From: Candidatus Peregrinibacteria bacterium HGW-Peregrinibacteria-1
GTDB lineage: Bacteria; Patescibacteriota; Gracilibacteria; UBA1369; LOWO2-01-FULL-3
Direction of reading: 5' to 3'
DNA: 64,000 nucleotides
NCBI GenBank assembly: GCA_002839505.1
Contig: PGYE01000001.1
Location: forward strand, 647,995 to 711,994
Positions 33,408 through 41,272 of the stretch are shown piece after piece. The notes under the pieces are model-generated. The model did not search any database. It was given only the letters and a program-made list of their open reading frames with translations, and was not told where the DNA came from. A program made the position numbers and the translations under genes. Positions within the stretch are counted from its first letter, which is position 1; the number at the start of each line of letters is the position of its first letter.

Positions 33408-34673
33408 ATGCTTGATTGCGTAGCTCAATCCTTCTCTTTCCTATCCGGAGCACCAACTCGGCATTTATTGATTGCCGCATTATTAGCCATACCACCAATA
33501 CTAGTATGGTTATATCTAATATTTTCAAAACAAGAGAAACACAAAGGATTCATCGTGGCGGTATTCTTCCTCGGATGTCTGACTGCCCCCTTTTTCCTTC
33601 TTCTGCAAGGAGCATGGGGGTGTGTATTTAGTCCCGATTCCGTTCTCTCCCAATTCAATCCGCTAAAATTTTTCTCGGAGCAGTTCAACAACACCCCAAT
33701 CCTAATTGGCTTACAGCTACTACTTTTTGCCGCAATCGAAGAAATCTTAAAAATGGCGGTTATCGTCAAAATAGACAAGAAAAAAGCACTCATCAACACA
33801 GTCGGCCAAGCCATGAGATACAGCATTGCATCCGCACTCGGCTTTTCATTCATTGAAAACATAATATACCTCTATGTTTACATGGACATCAGCACAACCA
33901 AGGAAATTGCCACCCTCTTCATATTCCGAAGCATCTTCACAACCTGCGCCCACATTATCTATTCCGGAATATTCGGCTACTACTACGGACTAGGGAAATA
34001 CTCAATGGTTATGCGCAAAACCGAAGAAGCAATTGGTAAACGCAAGCCTATCATCAGGACTCTCGCCAAAATATTTAGACTGCCCCCCAGCCATGTTTAC
34101 CAACAGGAATTCATAATCACGGGACTATTTATTGCCATCGGCTTTCATACCGTCAACAACTACATACTTGGAGTCAACAACCTAGTTTTAAGCGTAATGA
34201 TGGTAATCATTGGCTTCATTTACCTCAAATACCTGCTAAATCGAAAAACCGGACATCTGGTTTTAACAAGCGACATCACGCAAGTAACCAAAAGCAAATT
34301 CGCTGCCAATGACGAAGAAGTAGTACTTGAACTACTAGCAATGTGGTTCGAAGAATCAAAATATGTTGATGTTCTTCACATCTGCCAGCGCCTACTTAAA
34401 CGCGATCCACACAACAAAGTTGTCCAAATGTTTCAAGCCAAAGCCATGGACAAGCTCGACAACAACAACGTCTATAAAAAAATCATCGGCACCGTACTCA
34501 ATGCCAACCAAGAAGATCAAAGCGTTATCAGCGAATACATAAAAAACAAAAACGAAGAATCCCCAAAGAATATCGCTCCGCTACCAACTCAAAGCCCCCA
34601 GCAACCCGCTCCCAGAAAAGAGTACGAAAACCCAATCGACAAATATACCGACGGCAACAGTTTCCGAATTTAA
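33408..34673 (+). CDS. PrsW-like intramembrane metalloprotease with soluble tail
   Basis: 421 residues. Residues ~15-280 have about seven membrane helices carrying PrsW signatures: AAIEEILKMAVIV (EExxK), LGFSFIENIIYL (FxxxEN), TTCAHIIYSGIFGYYYG and GFHTVNNY with the metal-site His residues. PrsW family members cut membrane proteins; the founding one inactivates an anti-sigma factor. The C-terminal ~140 residues are soluble and helical, TPR-like (VLHICQRLLKRDPHNKVVQMF), ending in a Pro/Gln-rich tail. It lies third in a likely operon with the kinase and STAS genes, which links the protease to partner-switch control. The substrate is unknown. Confidence 0.85.
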   Translation: MLDCVAQSFSFLSGAPTRHLLIAALLAIPPILVWLYLIFSKQEKHKGFIVAVFFLGCLTAPFFLLLQGAWGCVFSPDSVLSQFNPLKFFSEQFNNTPILIGLQLLLFAAIEEILKMAVIVKIDKKKALINTVGQAMRYSIASALGFSFIENIIYLYVYMDISTTKEIATLFIFRSIFTTCAHIIYSGIFGYYYGLGKYSMVMRKTEEAIGKRKPIIRTLAKIFRLPPSHVYQQEFIITGLFIAIGFHTVNNYILGVNNLVLSVMMVIIGFIYLKYLLNRKTGHLVLTSDITQVTKSKFAANDEEVVLELLAMWFEESKYVDVLHICQRLLKRDPHNKVVQMFQAKAMDKLDNNNVYKKIIGTVLNANQEDQSVISEYIKNKNEESPKNIAPLPTQSPQQPAPRKEYENPIDKYTDGNSFRI

Positions 34674-34732
34674 AAATCAAATTAAATTGCCCCTAAAGGA
34701 AAAAACCAATAGGATAAACAAAAATATATCCT

Positions 34733-35860
34733 ATGAGTACAAACAACCCCAAAATAGCATTAGTCTTCGACTGGATGACAACATATGGCGGAGCTGAAAA
34801 GGTCAATCTGCAACTCCACCGGATGTTTCCCGAAGCCCCCATATTCACATCAATCTACAATCCTAAAAAAATAAAAGGTTTTGAAAAAGCAAAAATCTAC
34901 ACCTCCTTCATCAACAAATTGCCACTAGCTAAAAACCGTCATCAAATATATCTGTCGCTAATGCCTCAGGCTTACGAGAATTTTGACCTAAGCAACTTTG
35001 ACATAGTCATTTCAAGCTCGCACTCCTGCGCCAAAGGCATTATCACCAAACCTGAAACCCTACACATCTCCTACTGCCACGCACCAATGCGCTACGCCTG
35101 GGGCGAATGGACCAAATATATCACCGACTACAAAATGAACCCCCTCCTCAAATACTTTGGGAAAAAACAAATTCACAAAATACGCATCTGGGACAGGCTT
35201 TCAGCCGAAAGAGTTGACTCATTCATCTCCAACTCCACCACAACCCAAAGAAGAATCAATAAATACTACAAAAAGCAATCAACCGTCATTTTTCCATCAA
35301 TCAATGCCAATGAATATGAAATAAACGAAGACATCGGAGATTATTACCTGGCAGTCGGCAGACTCATCCCCTATAAAAAGTTCGACCTACTGATAGAAAG
35401 TTTCAAAAAAAACAAACTTCCCCTAAAAATTGTTGGCACCGGAATCAGCGAAAACGATCTTAGGGAACAAGCCGCCGGTCACAAGAATATCGAATTTCTA
35501 GGACACACCAGCAACAGCCAACTAATAAAACTATACTCTCAGGCCAAAGCCCTAATATTTCCACAGCTGGAAGATTTTGGAATTACCCCTCTAGAATCCA
35601 TGGCATCCGGACGCCCGGTCATTGCCTATGGAGCCGGTGGCGCCCTAGACACCATCATTGACGGCGAAACTGGCTACTACTTCAAGCAACAAACCCCAGG
35701 AGCGCTCAACGAGACGATCCAACTTTTTGAAAAAGACATCGAAAACTTTTCAGCAACTAAAATCCGCCAACACAGCCTCAAGTTTCACCACGACCAATTT
35801 GAAAAGAAATTTAGAGACCACCTTCACACTGAATGGGAAAAATGGAACGCCAATCGCTAG
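34733..35860 (+). CDS. Glycosyltransferase family 4-type
   Basis: 375 residues with a GT-B fold. The N-terminal domain begins KIALVFDWMTTYGGAEKV, with the acceptor-side gly loop. The C-terminal nucleotide-sugar site has PQLEDFGITPLESMASGRPVI (the E-x7-E motif) and AVGRLIPYKKFDLLIESF. These match GT4 transferases that build surface glycans or lipid-linked sugars. Donor and acceptor cannot be read from sequence. The stop overlaps the convergent gene's stop by four bases (CTAG). No other glycan genes adjoin. Confidence 0.88.
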   Translation: MSTNNPKIALVFDWMTTYGGAEKVNLQLHRMFPEAPIFTSIYNPKKIKGFEKAKIYTSFINKLPLAKNRHQIYLSLMPQAYENFDLSNFDIVISSSHSCAKGIITKPETLHISYCHAPMRYAWGEWTKYITDYKMNPLLKYFGKKQIHKIRIWDRLSAERVDSFISNSTTTQRRINKYYKKQSTVIFPSINANEYEINEDIGDYYLAVGRLIPYKKFDLLIESFKKNKLPLKIVGTGISENDLREQAAGHKNIEFLGHTSNSQLIKLYSQAKALIFPQLEDFGITPLESMASGRPVIAYGAGGALDTIIDGETGYYFKQQTPGALNETIQLFEKDIENFSATKIRQHSLKFHHDQFEKKFRDHLHTEWEKWNANR

Positions 35861-36495
35861 AATGAGCTGACCAACTGCACCACAACTGAAACAATTCCCC
35901 AAGCCAACAAACTGATAACCATACCAATCAGGCCATTTCTGATCGCCACCTTTCCCGCATCCTTATTCTCCGAAAGACCAGCAAATAAATATAGAAAGCC
36001 ACCATACACAATGAACCCTACCGCCAATAATCCTGCCAATCCAATAACGAATTCCAGTATAAATCTGATAAAGAACGGCACCATCCAAAGCTTAATATCA
36101 CCAGTCTTAATAGCACAAGCCAATAAATCACTATATTCGACCTGAGGGGCCGTAAAATTACCCACCTTCAAACTAAAAACACTCCTATCAGCAATTATCT
36201 GCCTAGCAGTCACTGGATTCATCCCTACCCACAACATATATTGCAGACACTCGTCTACAGTAGCTTCCGTTCCAGGAAGCAATGTACCAGAATTATCCCC
36301 AGTAATTGGCGCGCCCATCGTCGGATCATCCTCATCCGCAAGGGGATCCCTCAGCCCCGGATCCATCTGAAATTGAAACTCATCATCCAGCCCCGCATCC
36401 AACTGAACCCCAGCCGCCATTACACTGCCGCCCATGAACACCGCCAGACAAAGCGCTACGCCGATATAATTAACAAGTTTTTTTACAAATGACAT
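35857..36495 (-). CDS. VirB2/TrbC-like pilin-type membrane protein
   Basis: 212 residues. A signal peptide (~1-27, ending VMAAG) leads to an acidic Asp/Pro-rich region (~30-75), a conserved-looking central segment with two Cys (DECLQYMLWVGMNP and LLACAIKTG), then membrane helices at ~140-165 and ~185-208 with FIVYGGFLYLFAGLSE and KVAIRNGLIGMVISLLAWG. The helix-loop-helix with charged KDAGK between is the arrangement of VirB2/TrbC family and pilin-like components in CPR genomes. With the VirD4-like ATPase at 4598 it suggests a pilus or DNA-transfer apparatus whose other genes lie elsewhere. Family assignment rests on pattern, so it is moderate. Confidence 0.65.
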   Translation of the reverse strand: MSFVKKLVNYIGVALCLAVFMGGSVMAAGVQLDAGLDDEFQFQMDPGLRDPLADEDDPTMGAPITGDNSGTLLPGTEATVDECLQYMLWVGMNPVTARQIIADRSVFSLKVGNFTAPQVEYSDLLACAIKTGDIKLWMVPFFIRFILEFVIGLAGLLAVGFIVYGGFLYLFAGLSENKDAGKVAIRNGLIGMVISLLAWGIVSVVVQLVSSF

Positions 36496-36607
36496 CTAGG
36501 TTCTATTAATCTCCAGATTATAGCATAAAAAAAGAAAAACCTCAACTTTCTCTTTTCCCAAAACAAAAACTGCACTACAATAACTTACCAATAAATAAAA
36601 CAAGCCA

Positions 36608-37951
36608 ATGTCCACCCCAACGATTGCCATTGTCGGCCGTCCCAATGTCGGGAAATCCACACTATTCAACCGAATAACCCGTAAACGCAAAGCCATAACC
36701 AGCGACATCGCCGGAACCACTCGCGACCGAATCACCCAACTCACCGATATCGAAGGATACCGAGCCCTACTTGTCGACACCGGGGGACTTGAAGATGCCC
36801 AGGGACGAGACATCGAGGAAGACATTCAAACCCAGGCCAACATCGCAATTGCTGAAGCCGACTTGGTCATTTTCACACTCGATATCTCCAACGAACTCAC
36901 CCCTGACGACTACGCCGCAACTGACATCCTCAGAAAATCAAAAAAACCAATCATCCTAGTCGCCAACAAATGCGACAACCCTCAGCTCGAGGAACGCGTC
37001 TATGGGCTCTATGAGCTCGGATTTGGTGAAGCCATCAAAGTCTCCGCCATCCATAAATTGGGGATAGAAACCCTCTTAACCGAAATAGCCGACAACCTCA
37101 AAAAACTTTCATTTAAAAAGGCCGACAACGAAGAAGAACACACCAGCACCCCGGAAATAGGACTCTGTATTCTTGGAAAACCCAACGCCGGCAAATCATC
37201 CCTCATCAACGGACTTCTCGGATCAGATAGATTAATAGTCTCAGATATAGCCGGAACCACTCGCGACAGCATCGACTCTCACATCAGCTACCAAGACAAA
37301 AACTTCAACTTAATCGACACCGCCGGCCTGAGACGCCGAGGCAAAATAGAAAGAGGCATTGAAAAATACAGCGCCCTCCGAGCAATGCAAGGAATCGAAA
37401 GATCCGACATCGTCATATTACTAATGGACGGTAATCTCGGAATCACCAGCCAAGACACCCACATTGTCTCCCACGCCCTTGAAGCTCAAAAAGGAATCAT
37501 CCTTGCCGTCAACAAGCTCGATCTCTTCGAAGAAGGAGAAGAAGACCGAGAACGCGTCCTACGCCAACTACAAAAAAAATTCCCATTCATACCATGGGCA
37601 CCAGTAGTCTTCATCTCAGCAAAGAACAAAAAAAACATCTTCAAAATTCTCGACCTCAGCATCGAAATCAAACAAGAACGCGAAAAACGCATCAAAACAG
37701 CTCAACTCAATACCTTCTTCCAAAAAATCACCTTCAAACACATGCCGGCAAGCTCAAAAGTGCGTAAACCCAAATTCATGTACGCCACACAAGTGGCAAT
37801 CGACCCACCAACATTCACCCTATTCTTCAAAAACCCCGGTGACCTCCACTTCTCATACCCCCGATATCTGGAAAACCAAATCCGCAGTGAATATGGCTTC
37901 ACCGGCACATCAATCAATCTTAAGTTCAAGAACAGAGCTCAACAGCCCTAG
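36608..37951 (+). CDS. der: GTPase Der (EngA)
   Basis: 447 residues. Der has two tandem GTPase domains and a KH-like C-terminal domain and acts in 50S ribosome assembly. G1 loops: GRPNVGKST (residue ~9) and GKPNAGKSS (~190). G3: VDTGGL and IDTAGLRRRGK. G4: ANKCD and NKLDL. The KH-like tail with HMPASSKVRKPKFMYATQ and DPPTFTLFFKNP matches. The length is near the family norm (~440-490). It lies divergent to the VirB2-like gene, with no Shine-Dalgarno. Confidence 0.96.
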   Translation: MSTPTIAIVGRPNVGKSTLFNRITRKRKAITSDIAGTTRDRITQLTDIEGYRALLVDTGGLEDAQGRDIEEDIQTQANIAIAEADLVIFTLDISNELTPDDYAATDILRKSKKPIILVANKCDNPQLEERVYGLYELGFGEAIKVSAIHKLGIETLLTEIADNLKKLSFKKADNEEEHTSTPEIGLCILGKPNAGKSSLINGLLGSDRLIVSDIAGTTRDSIDSHISYQDKNFNLIDTAGLRRRGKIERGIEKYSALRAMQGIERSDIVILLMDGNLGITSQDTHIVSHALEAQKGIILAVNKLDLFEEGEEDRERVLRQLQKKFPFIPWAPVVFISAKNKKNIFKILDLSIEIKQEREKRIKTAQLNTFFQKITFKHMPASSKVRKPKFMYATQVAIDPPTFTLFFKNPGDLHFSYPRYLENQIRSEYGFTGTSINLKFKNRAQQP

Positions 37952-37953
37952 TG

Positions 37954-37982
37954 TTTACACACTACCCTGAAAATGGTATAAT
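37954..37982 (+). promoter_or_regulatory. Promoter candidate for the pentapeptide-repeat gene
   Basis: TTTACA, 17-nt spacer, perfect TATAAT, ending 20 nt before the ATG at 38003 and beginning 3 bases after the der stop. Despite the small intergenic gap, the gene has its own promoter. Confidence 0.75.
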
Positions 37983-38002
37983 GCTGCAATGTAATCATTG
38001 CA

Positions 38003-40516
38003 ATGGAAAGCCTCGGGCCAAAACCACCTCACAAAAAAATTTCAACACCCCATACGCAAAATTCCGCGGAATTGCAGCTCTTTAGTAGCGCCATCAATCA
38101 CCAAGTCCAAGTATCCCTCACGCCCGATGACGCCATCATCACCGAAATCCACACCACCCTAGACCGCATCAGCGAAGCCATCACCTGGCTGCCACTCCTC
38201 AGCAAAGAGCTCCTAACCAACGACAAGGACAACAAAAAAATTGCCCATATCCATCACAAACTCCAAACCCTGGAAAAAATGGCTCTGGCTGTTGAGAAAA
38301 TGATTAACAGCCACAGCAATCCATCCCAAAAATCCTCAATCTCCTTTCGCGACATCATCAGAAGCCAACATTGGAAAAACCTCACTCAGCTCTTCAACGA
38401 AGTCGAAGCCGCTATCCGCAACCAAGATCTCCAAAAACTTCTCATCCACCCAAACACTGAAATCTCATCCACCCCCAAAGCCCCCATGCCTCCCGCCGAA
38501 TTCGACCCCACCCACTGCAAACTCCAAGAAATCAGACTCGCCAACCAGCTCGTCCTTGCAGACATACACGAAGAAATTGCCAAATGGGAAACCGATCCTA
38601 CAATCCTAAAAGACCTCGACATCATCATGGACTTCCTCTTGGACGAACAAGCCCTCAAATACCTCGTTGACAGAAAAGGAAAAAGCAATCTTGTCGTCGA
38701 CCTTCCTCCCAGCCTTCAATGGATCAAAACAAAACGCCCCGAAGTCTGGGAATCCCTCGCCAGACTCACATCTCACCCTGCCCACGGCGACCGCCTACTC
38801 AGAATTGTCACCGGACTCAACCAAACCCACGACAACGGCTTTGATCCCGACCAGCACTACCTCCAACAAGAAGAAATCTGCCTCAAACTCCCAAACAACC
38901 TCGCAATCGCCATCACCCTCTCAAGAGACCGCCTCAGCCACCCCAAAGACATCGTCCGCACCGAAGAAAAAGAAAATCTCGAAGCCCTATACGGCAACAT
39001 CGATCACCAACTGAAATCCAGTGAAAACGACATGATCTTCGAAATCATGATGGAAAAAGTCGTCAAAACCCTCAACGGTCAACGCCCCAAAGAAATCATC
39101 ACCCAGGGAACCCAACTCCTAAAAAATCCCACCAGAGAATCAACAATTTTCTGGGAAGACTGGCCGATGTTCTTCCACTACATGAAGGAAATCGCCGAAA
39201 GCCAAAAAGAGGAAAACAGAATAGATGGTGAACAATGGAACGATCTTTTCGCAAGGTTGCAACAACTAAGTGAGGGCGCAAGAAGTCTCCACGCAGCCCT
39301 GACAAAAGAAAGCGACAAAATAGCTCAAGAAAATCCTAAAATCCAAGCAAGACTCAACGGCTCCCCCTCTCTCCTATCTAAAATTCCTCTTCTTAAAAAA
39401 TTTTCCCCGGAAAATAAACTCTCAACTAACGAAGAAAGATCGCAAGAAATCGCAACCAAACTCACCACCCTCAAGCAACGAATCAAAGAAATAAACCACG
39501 GGATATTACGGCTAGCGGCCTCCAATTCCACCTTTAGTATTCCTGAAATCATTAGATATACTAATCAAGAACTGCTTTCAAGCCCATGGTCAAGCCAATG
39601 GGTTGGGCGGTTAATTAGAGGACAACAAAAAATAGTTCCACAATGCCTATACACCCTCCTCAATCACACCTCCGGCGACAATCCCGACGACACCAAATTT
39701 CGCGACTTTTCTAACCTCGATTTCTATCGCTTTGTCTTTGTAGGCGTCGATTTATCTGGCCAAGATCTCAGAAATTGCAACTTTGCCAATAGTAATTTAA
39801 AGGACGCAAATTTCAATCAGGCTCAATTGGAAGGCTCCAACTTTGAAAATGCCAAATACCCAGGGCGCGAGCTATTACCAATAATGGAAGAACAATATCC
39901 CACCATGAAGTCCGTCCTGGAACACTACGAAATGCCAATGACCGGCTGCCCAAGCTGGGAACAAATTAAAAAAGGGCTAACACCAGAAGTTCTCGCCAAA
40001 GCCACAAAGCTCAAGGAACCAACCCTCCTACTAGTCCCTCCAAACAGTCGACAAGACAAATTCGCCGCCATAAACACTCCACTAACAGGAGACACCACTA
40101 TCTACGACCCCGAAAACAATTACTTATGGAGCAATGGAGTACCGGAAACAAAAGACTGGGAAGTCCTGATAGTCGACGGGGCACAAAACATCGAACAAGA
40201 TCCGGCAATTGATGTAGGCAAGAAAAAGCAATGTCAGATATTGAAAGAATGGGCCCAGAAACTAAGAAACGAAGGCCTCGAACCATTAACTGGTGCTAAC
40301 TCCTACCTGACCCTACAGATGGCAAAACTTCAAACAAATGAAGTGGTTGATGACAACTCATACTCAGTACTTAACGTAGACGCATTGATAGAAAACTGGT
40401 TAGTTGCTTGCGGTAATTACCATCATCACATCCGCTTGTGGAGCTACTACGGCGACTTTTTGCTTCATTATGGCGATCTTGCGCGTTTGCGTGCCGCGGT
40501 CAGGGTAAAAATCTAA
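38003..40516 (+). CDS. Hypothetical large protein with pentapeptide repeats
   Basis: 837 residues, function unknown. No signal peptide is seen, and the N-terminal ~530 residues are predominantly helical and charged. A pentapeptide-repeat stretch lies at ~573-620 (LSGQDLRNCNFANSNLKDAN, then FNQAQLEGSNFENAK), a right-handed beta-helix type fold of about two coils. After it comes an unrelated C-terminal part with mixed strands (DKFAAINTPLTGDTTIYD) and the end DLARLRAAVRVKI. That end loosely recalls the closing FRPAVR-type pattern of formylglycine/SUMF-like folds, but the similarity is too weak to rely on. It overlaps the convergent nucleotidyltransferase by four bases. Confidence 0.7.
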   Translation: MESLGPKPPHKKISTPHTQNSAELQLFSSAINHQVQVSLTPDDAIITEIHTTLDRISEAITWLPLLSKELLTNDKDNKKIAHIHHKLQTLEKMALAVEKMINSHSNPSQKSSISFRDIIRSQHWKNLTQLFNEVEAAIRNQDLQKLLIHPNTEISSTPKAPMPPAEFDPTHCKLQEIRLANQLVLADIHEEIAKWETDPTILKDLDIIMDFLLDEQALKYLVDRKGKSNLVVDLPPSLQWIKTKRPEVWESLARLTSHPAHGDRLLRIVTGLNQTHDNGFDPDQHYLQQEEICLKLPNNLAIAITLSRDRLSHPKDIVRTEEKENLEALYGNIDHQLKSSENDMIFEIMMEKVVKTLNGQRPKEIITQGTQLLKNPTRESTIFWEDWPMFFHYMKEIAESQKEENRIDGEQWNDLFARLQQLSEGARSLHAALTKESDKIAQENPKIQARLNGSPSLLSKIPLLKKFSPENKLSTNEERSQEIATKLTTLKQRIKEINHGILRLAASNSTFSIPEIIRYTNQELLSSPWSSQWVGRLIRGQQKIVPQCLYTLLNHTSGDNPDDTKFRDFSNLDFYRFVFVGVDLSGQDLRNCNFANSNLKDANFNQAQLEGSNFENAKYPGRELLPIMEEQYPTMKSVLEHYEMPMTGCPSWEQIKKGLTPEVLAKATKLKEPTLLLVPPNSRQDKFAAINTPLTGDTTIYDPENNYLWSNGVPETKDWEVLIVDGAQNIEQDPAIDVGKKKQCQILKEWAQKLRNEGLEPLTGANSYLTLQMAKLQTNEVVDDNSYSVLNVDALIENWLVACGNYHHHIRLWSYYGDFLLHYGDLARLRAAVRVKI

Positions 40517-41190
40517 GCCCCATCCCGATACTCCCTCCGCCGATCCTTTTCATGAAACTTCAGCATCAACTCATTCACAATCACCCCATCCTTATTTTCC
40601 GCCGTCGGCACAAATTTTTTCTCAAATCTCCTAATCTGCCACCCTCTCATCCGTTTTTCCACCCAATTCCCAAGCCTCCCCCCCAAAATCCACTCCAACC
40701 CCGACCTCACCTTCGCTCCAATTCCGCCAACTTTTAGCAGCCTCCTGCGATTCAACCCCCTACGCCCCTTAACTAGCCCCTGATAAACCCACTCATTTTC
40801 ACGCACAAAAACATCTCCATACCGCTCCTCTTCAATTACCGGCCACAAGCTCACCACCCACCTCGCCAGATAAATATCATCCTGAATCGCAATTTTTTCC
40901 AAATTCGCCGCTCTCTCATCCACAAAAAAACTCAGACAAAATCTACCCTTCACCTTCTCCCCATGCCGCCTCACACCCGACAAATGCATAATCATCGTAA
41001 TCAAAAACCGCACCACAAAAAGCCGCCCGCGCCTCGCCACCACAAAAAGATCAATATCGCTATCTTCATCAAAATCTCCCATCGCCAAACTATTACAAAC
41101 CGCCACCATTTTAACAAAAGGAACAACTCGAAGCCGCTTGCAGTACTTAGCAACTCTCTGCCAATAGACATCTTCCAACTCCGACATCAT
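40513..41190 (-). CDS. Nucleotidyltransferase-domain protein
   Basis: 225 residues. The N-terminal motif NSLAMGDFDEDSDIDLFVV is the [GN]S-x9-DxD signature of the DNA polymerase beta-type nucleotidyltransferase superfamily, with Asp residues for metal binding. The rest has hydrophobic stretches (LFVVRFLITMIMHL) and a basic C-terminal region (EKRMRGWQIRRFEKKF). A relationship to minimal NTase proteins of toxin or aminoglycoside-transferase type is possible, but no partner HEPN gene is adjacent. The track start at 41193 is TTG; ATG 41190 (or 41187) is preferred. Substrate unknown. Confidence 0.75.
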   Translation of the reverse strand: MMSELEDVYWQRVAKYCKRLRVVPFVKMVAVCNSLAMGDFDEDSDIDLFVVARRGRLFVVRFLITMIMHLSGVRRHGEKVKGRFCLSFFVDERAANLEKIAIQDDIYLARWVVSLWPVIEEERYGDVFVRENEWVYQGLVKGRRGLNRRRLLKVGGIGAKVRSGLEWILGGRLGNWVEKRMRGWQIRRFEKKFVPTAENKDGVIVNELMLKFHEKDRRREYRDGA

Positions 41191-41272
41191 CAATATTTAT
41201 AAAATTTCACCCAAAAATAATAACAGCAAACCCCAACATGACAAAAAAGTAAAATAAATATAAACTCAGCCC

